Source: Pseudomonadota bacterium (lineage in GTDB: Bacteria; Myxococcota; Myxococcia; Myxococcales; Myxococcaceae). Taken from it: a DNA stretch of 9,179 nucleotides. A program made the translations under genes and the position numbers. Positions 7,675-9,179 of the stretch are shown here, piece after piece. The first letter of the stretch is position 1; every line of letters starts with the position of its first letter. Under the pieces are notes generated by a model, which was not told where the DNA came from, did not search any database, and saw only the letters and a list, made by a program, of their open reading frames with translations. The DNA is taken from contig JAFADT010000595.1 in the NCBI GenBank assembly GCA_023424585.1, positions 1-9,179 of the forward strand. The letters run 5' to 3'.

Positions 7675-7700
7675 GCCCGGGCGCTGTCCGGGCAGGGAGA
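7675..7700 (+). promoter_or_regulatory. Intercistronic hairpin abutting the fadA ribosome binding site
   Basis: GCCCGG (7675-7680) and CCGGGC (7688-7693) form a perfect 6-bp GC stem with a 7-nt loop. The fadA ribosome binding site AGGGAGA (7694-7700) starts at the very next base, 8 nt before the ATG at 7709. The structure does not hide the binding site. It could act as an mRNA stability element or keep the site single-stranded. No T tract follows, so a terminator is unlikely. Confidence 0.4.
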
Positions 7701-7708
7701 CACCTGAC

Positions 7709-8881
7709 ATGTCCGGTCGAGTCGTGATTGCCAGCGCGGTGCGCACCCCCTTCACCCGCGCCCACAAGGGAGAGTTCAAGGACACGCGGCCGGATACGCT
7801 CGCGGCCCTCGCCATCAAGGAGGCGGTCGCCCGGGTCCCTGGCCTCAAGCCGGCGGACGTGGAGGACGTCATCATGGGCTGCGCCATGCCGGAGGCGGAG
7901 CAGGGCATGAACGTGGCCCGCAACGCGAGCCTGCTCGCCGGCCTGCCGGACACCGTTCCGGGGCTGACCATCAACCGCTTCTGCTCGTCCGGCGTGCAGT
8001 CCGTGGCGCAGGCGGCGCAGGGCATCAAGTCCGGCATGCTCCAGGTGGCCGTGGCCGGTGGCACCGAGTCCATGACCATGGTGCCCATGGGCGGCAACAA
8101 GGTCTCCGCCAACCCGGAGATCATGCAGAAGCTGCCGGAGGTCTACACCTCCATGGGCGCCACGGCGGAGAACATCGCCTCGCGCTACAGCGTCAGCCGG
8201 GAGGACGCGGACAAGTTCGCCTACGAGTCCCAGCGCCGCGCGGCCACCGCCCGCGAGCAGGGGAAGTTCAAGGAGGAGATCTTCCCGGTCACCACCACGG
8301 TGTACGACGAGGACGGCACCCAGAAGAAGGTGACCGTGACCGTGGACACCATCCTGCGCCCGGACACGACGCTGGACGGCCTGGCCAAGCTGCGCCCGGC
8401 CTTCAACGCCAAGGGCGTGGTGACGGCGGGCAACGCGTCGCCGCTGACGGACGGCGCGGCGGCCGCGGTGGTGATGAGCGAGGAGAAGGCGAAGGAGCTC
8501 AACGTCAAGCCGCTGGGCTACTTCGTGGACTACGTGGTCGCCGGCGTGCCGCCCGAGATCATGGGCGTGGGCCCGGTGCCCGCCATCCGCAAGCTGCTGG
8601 AGCGCAACAAGTTGAAGATCGAGGACATCAGCGTCTTCGAGATCAACGAGGCCTTCGCGGCGCAGGCGCTGCACTGCATCCGTGAGCTGGGCATCCCCCA
8701 GGACAAGGTGAACCCGAACGGCGGCGCCATCGCCCTGGGGCACCCGCTGGGCGTGTCCGGCGCGCGCATGGTGGCCACCATCCTGCGCGAGCTGAAGCGC
8801 CGGGACGGCCGCTACGGCGTGGTGAGCATGTGCATCGGCGGCGGCATGGGTGCCGCGGCGCTGGTGGAGCTGGCGAAGTAA
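7709..8881 (+). CDS. fadA: Acetyl-CoA C-acyltransferase (thiolase), last step of beta-oxidation
   Basis: The 390-residue thiolase cleaves 3-ketoacyl-CoA with CoA to give acetyl-CoA and an acyl-CoA shortened by two carbons. All catalytic motifs are present: Cys92 in NRFCSSG (nucleophile), NEAFA at 313-317, His345 in GHPLG, and Cys375 in CIGGG (general base). Length is normal for the family. Its place directly after the FadN-type dehydrogenase/hydratase matches the fadN-fadA order of B. subtilis and supports a degradative rather than biosynthetic role. ATG 7709 is well placed after AGGGAGA (7694-7700). Sequence alone cannot fully exclude an acetoacetyl-CoA thiolase specificity, but the neighbour makes 3-ketoacyl-CoA thiolase the better call. 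The gene ends 52 bp before the convergent MutS-family gene. Confidence 0.95.
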   Translation: MSGRVVIASAVRTPFTRAHKGEFKDTRPDTLAALAIKEAVARVPGLKPADVEDVIMGCAMPEAEQGMNVARNASLLAGLPDTVPGLTINRFCSSGVQSVAQAAQGIKSGMLQVAVAGGTESMTMVPMGGNKVSANPEIMQKLPEVYTSMGATAENIASRYSVSREDADKFAYESQRRAATAREQGKFKEEIFPVTTTVYDEDGTQKKVTVTVDTILRPDTTLDGLAKLRPAFNAKGVVTAGNASPLTDGAAAAVVMSEEKAKELNVKPLGYFVDYVVAGVPPEIMGVGPVPAIRKLLERNKLKIEDISVFEINEAFAAQALHCIRELGIPQDKVNPNGGAIALGHPLGVSGARMVATILRELKRRDGRYGVVSMCIGGGMGAAALVELAK

Positions 8882-8894
8882 GCCGCTTCCCGTT

Positions 8895-8923
8895 CGCGCC
8901 CCCTGTTGGATGAGGGGGGCGCG
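8895..8923. terminator. GC hairpin between convergent fadA and the MutS-family gene
   Basis: CGCGCCCCC (8895-8903) and GGGGGCGCG (8915-8923) form a perfect 9-bp stem with an 11-nt loop, lying wholly in the 52-bp gap between two convergent stop codons. It has no T tract on either strand, but its position is that of a bidirectional terminator, a form common in high-GC genomes. Confidence 0.6.
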
Positions 8924-8933
8924 GAGGGGACAG

Positions 8934-9179
8934 TCAGGAGGCCGGGGCGTCCGGGTCGTTCACCGGGACGCCCGCCAGGCGCAGCACCCGCAGCGCGTTG
9001 GTGGTGTCCACCACCCCCTGCCGGAGCCGGTAGTCGAACACCATCTTCCCGTCCTCCAGGTGGTCGCGGAAGTGGACGTTCACCACGTGCGAGCCCGGCT
9101 CGTCCGCGAGCGCCGCCAGCGACAGGTCGTGCGTCGTCACCGCGCCACACGCGCCGGAGGCGAGCAGCAGCCGCAGCAC
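8934..9179 (-). CDS. MutS-family ATPase domain protein, C-terminal end; 5' partial
   Basis: The last 81 codons of a gene that enters from the right edge are visible. The reading frame is open to the window end, and the codon there (GTG on the - strand) is most likely internal. TTHD (residues 15-18 of the visible part) followed by a leucine-rich DLSLAALA resembles the end of the MutS ATPase domain. The motif FDYRLRQGVVDTTNALRVLR, with the ending LAGVP, is the typical C-terminal signature of MutS-related proteins. The form TTHDL rather than the ATHYHEL of true MutS suggests one of the shorter MutS-like proteins rather than the mismatch-repair MutS itself. Walker A and B motifs lie outside the window, so activity cannot be assessed. 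It is convergent with fadA across a GC hairpin. Confidence 0.82.
   Translation of the reverse strand: MLRLLLASGACGAVTTHDLSLAALADEPGSHVVNVHFRDHLEDGKMVFDYRLRQGVVDTTNALRVLRLAGVPVNDPDAPAS

Noticed and set aside
4991..8743. A 1250-codon open frame on the - strand, antisense across fadN, the intergenic gap and fadA
   Set aside because: Both genes it covers have complete catalytic motifs. The antisense product is a low-complexity string rich in His, Val, Leu, Arg and Asp, as expected when the strong third-position GC bias of the sense strand removes stops. It shows no recognisable domain.

Overview
The window is a high-GC stretch with almost every third codon position G or C. It carries a modular non-ribosomal peptide synthetase (NRPS), a leukotriene-A4-hydrolase-like aminopeptidase and a FadN/FadA beta-oxidation pair. 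This fits a myxobacterium of the Myxococcus/Corallococcus type. That assignment is inference from composition and gene content; no rRNA or other taxonomic marker is present.

Left part (1-1805, + strand): the 3' end of an NRPS gene (end of the adenylation domain, a carrier domain and a terminal thioesterase) overlaps by ATGA a small four-helix membrane protein of unknown function. Middle part (about 1806-3344, + strand): a GC-rich hairpin region; rpmE, encoding the zinc-binding form of ribosomal protein L31, behind a near-consensus sigma-70-type promoter; a 233-bp gap with stacked inverted repeats and a tandem 12-bp repeat; then a DpnA-like beta-class DNA methyltransferase with no restriction enzyme beside it. 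Right part: an M1 aminopeptidase on the - strand (3354-5108) meets the methyltransferase tail to tail with only 9 bp between. It is divergent from a + strand pair, fadN-like (5237-7627) and fadA (7709-8881), across a 128-bp control region. A GC hairpin at 8895-8923 separates fadA from the 3' end of a MutS-family gene on the - strand, which leaves the window.

Functionally, the NRPS end and its membrane protein look like the last two genes of a natural-product operon. The fadN-fadA pair supplies hydratase, dehydrogenase and thiolase activities, the last three steps of the fatty-acid beta-oxidation cycle; the acyl-CoA dehydrogenase step is not in the window. L31, the methyltransferase, the aminopeptidase and the MutS-like protein look like independent single genes.

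I did not find a clearly new multi-gene system. The points most worth a second look are the coupled membrane protein after the NRPS, the solitary DpnA-like methyltransferase with its upstream repeats, competing hairpins between the Shine-Dalgarno sequence and start of the aminopeptidase, the TTGAC-N6-GTCAA dyad in the divergent promoter region, and the Phe in place of the LTA4H suicide-inactivation Tyr. No intergenic stretch exceeds 300 bp. I saw no tRNA, rRNA, CRISPR array, insertion sequence or attachment site.
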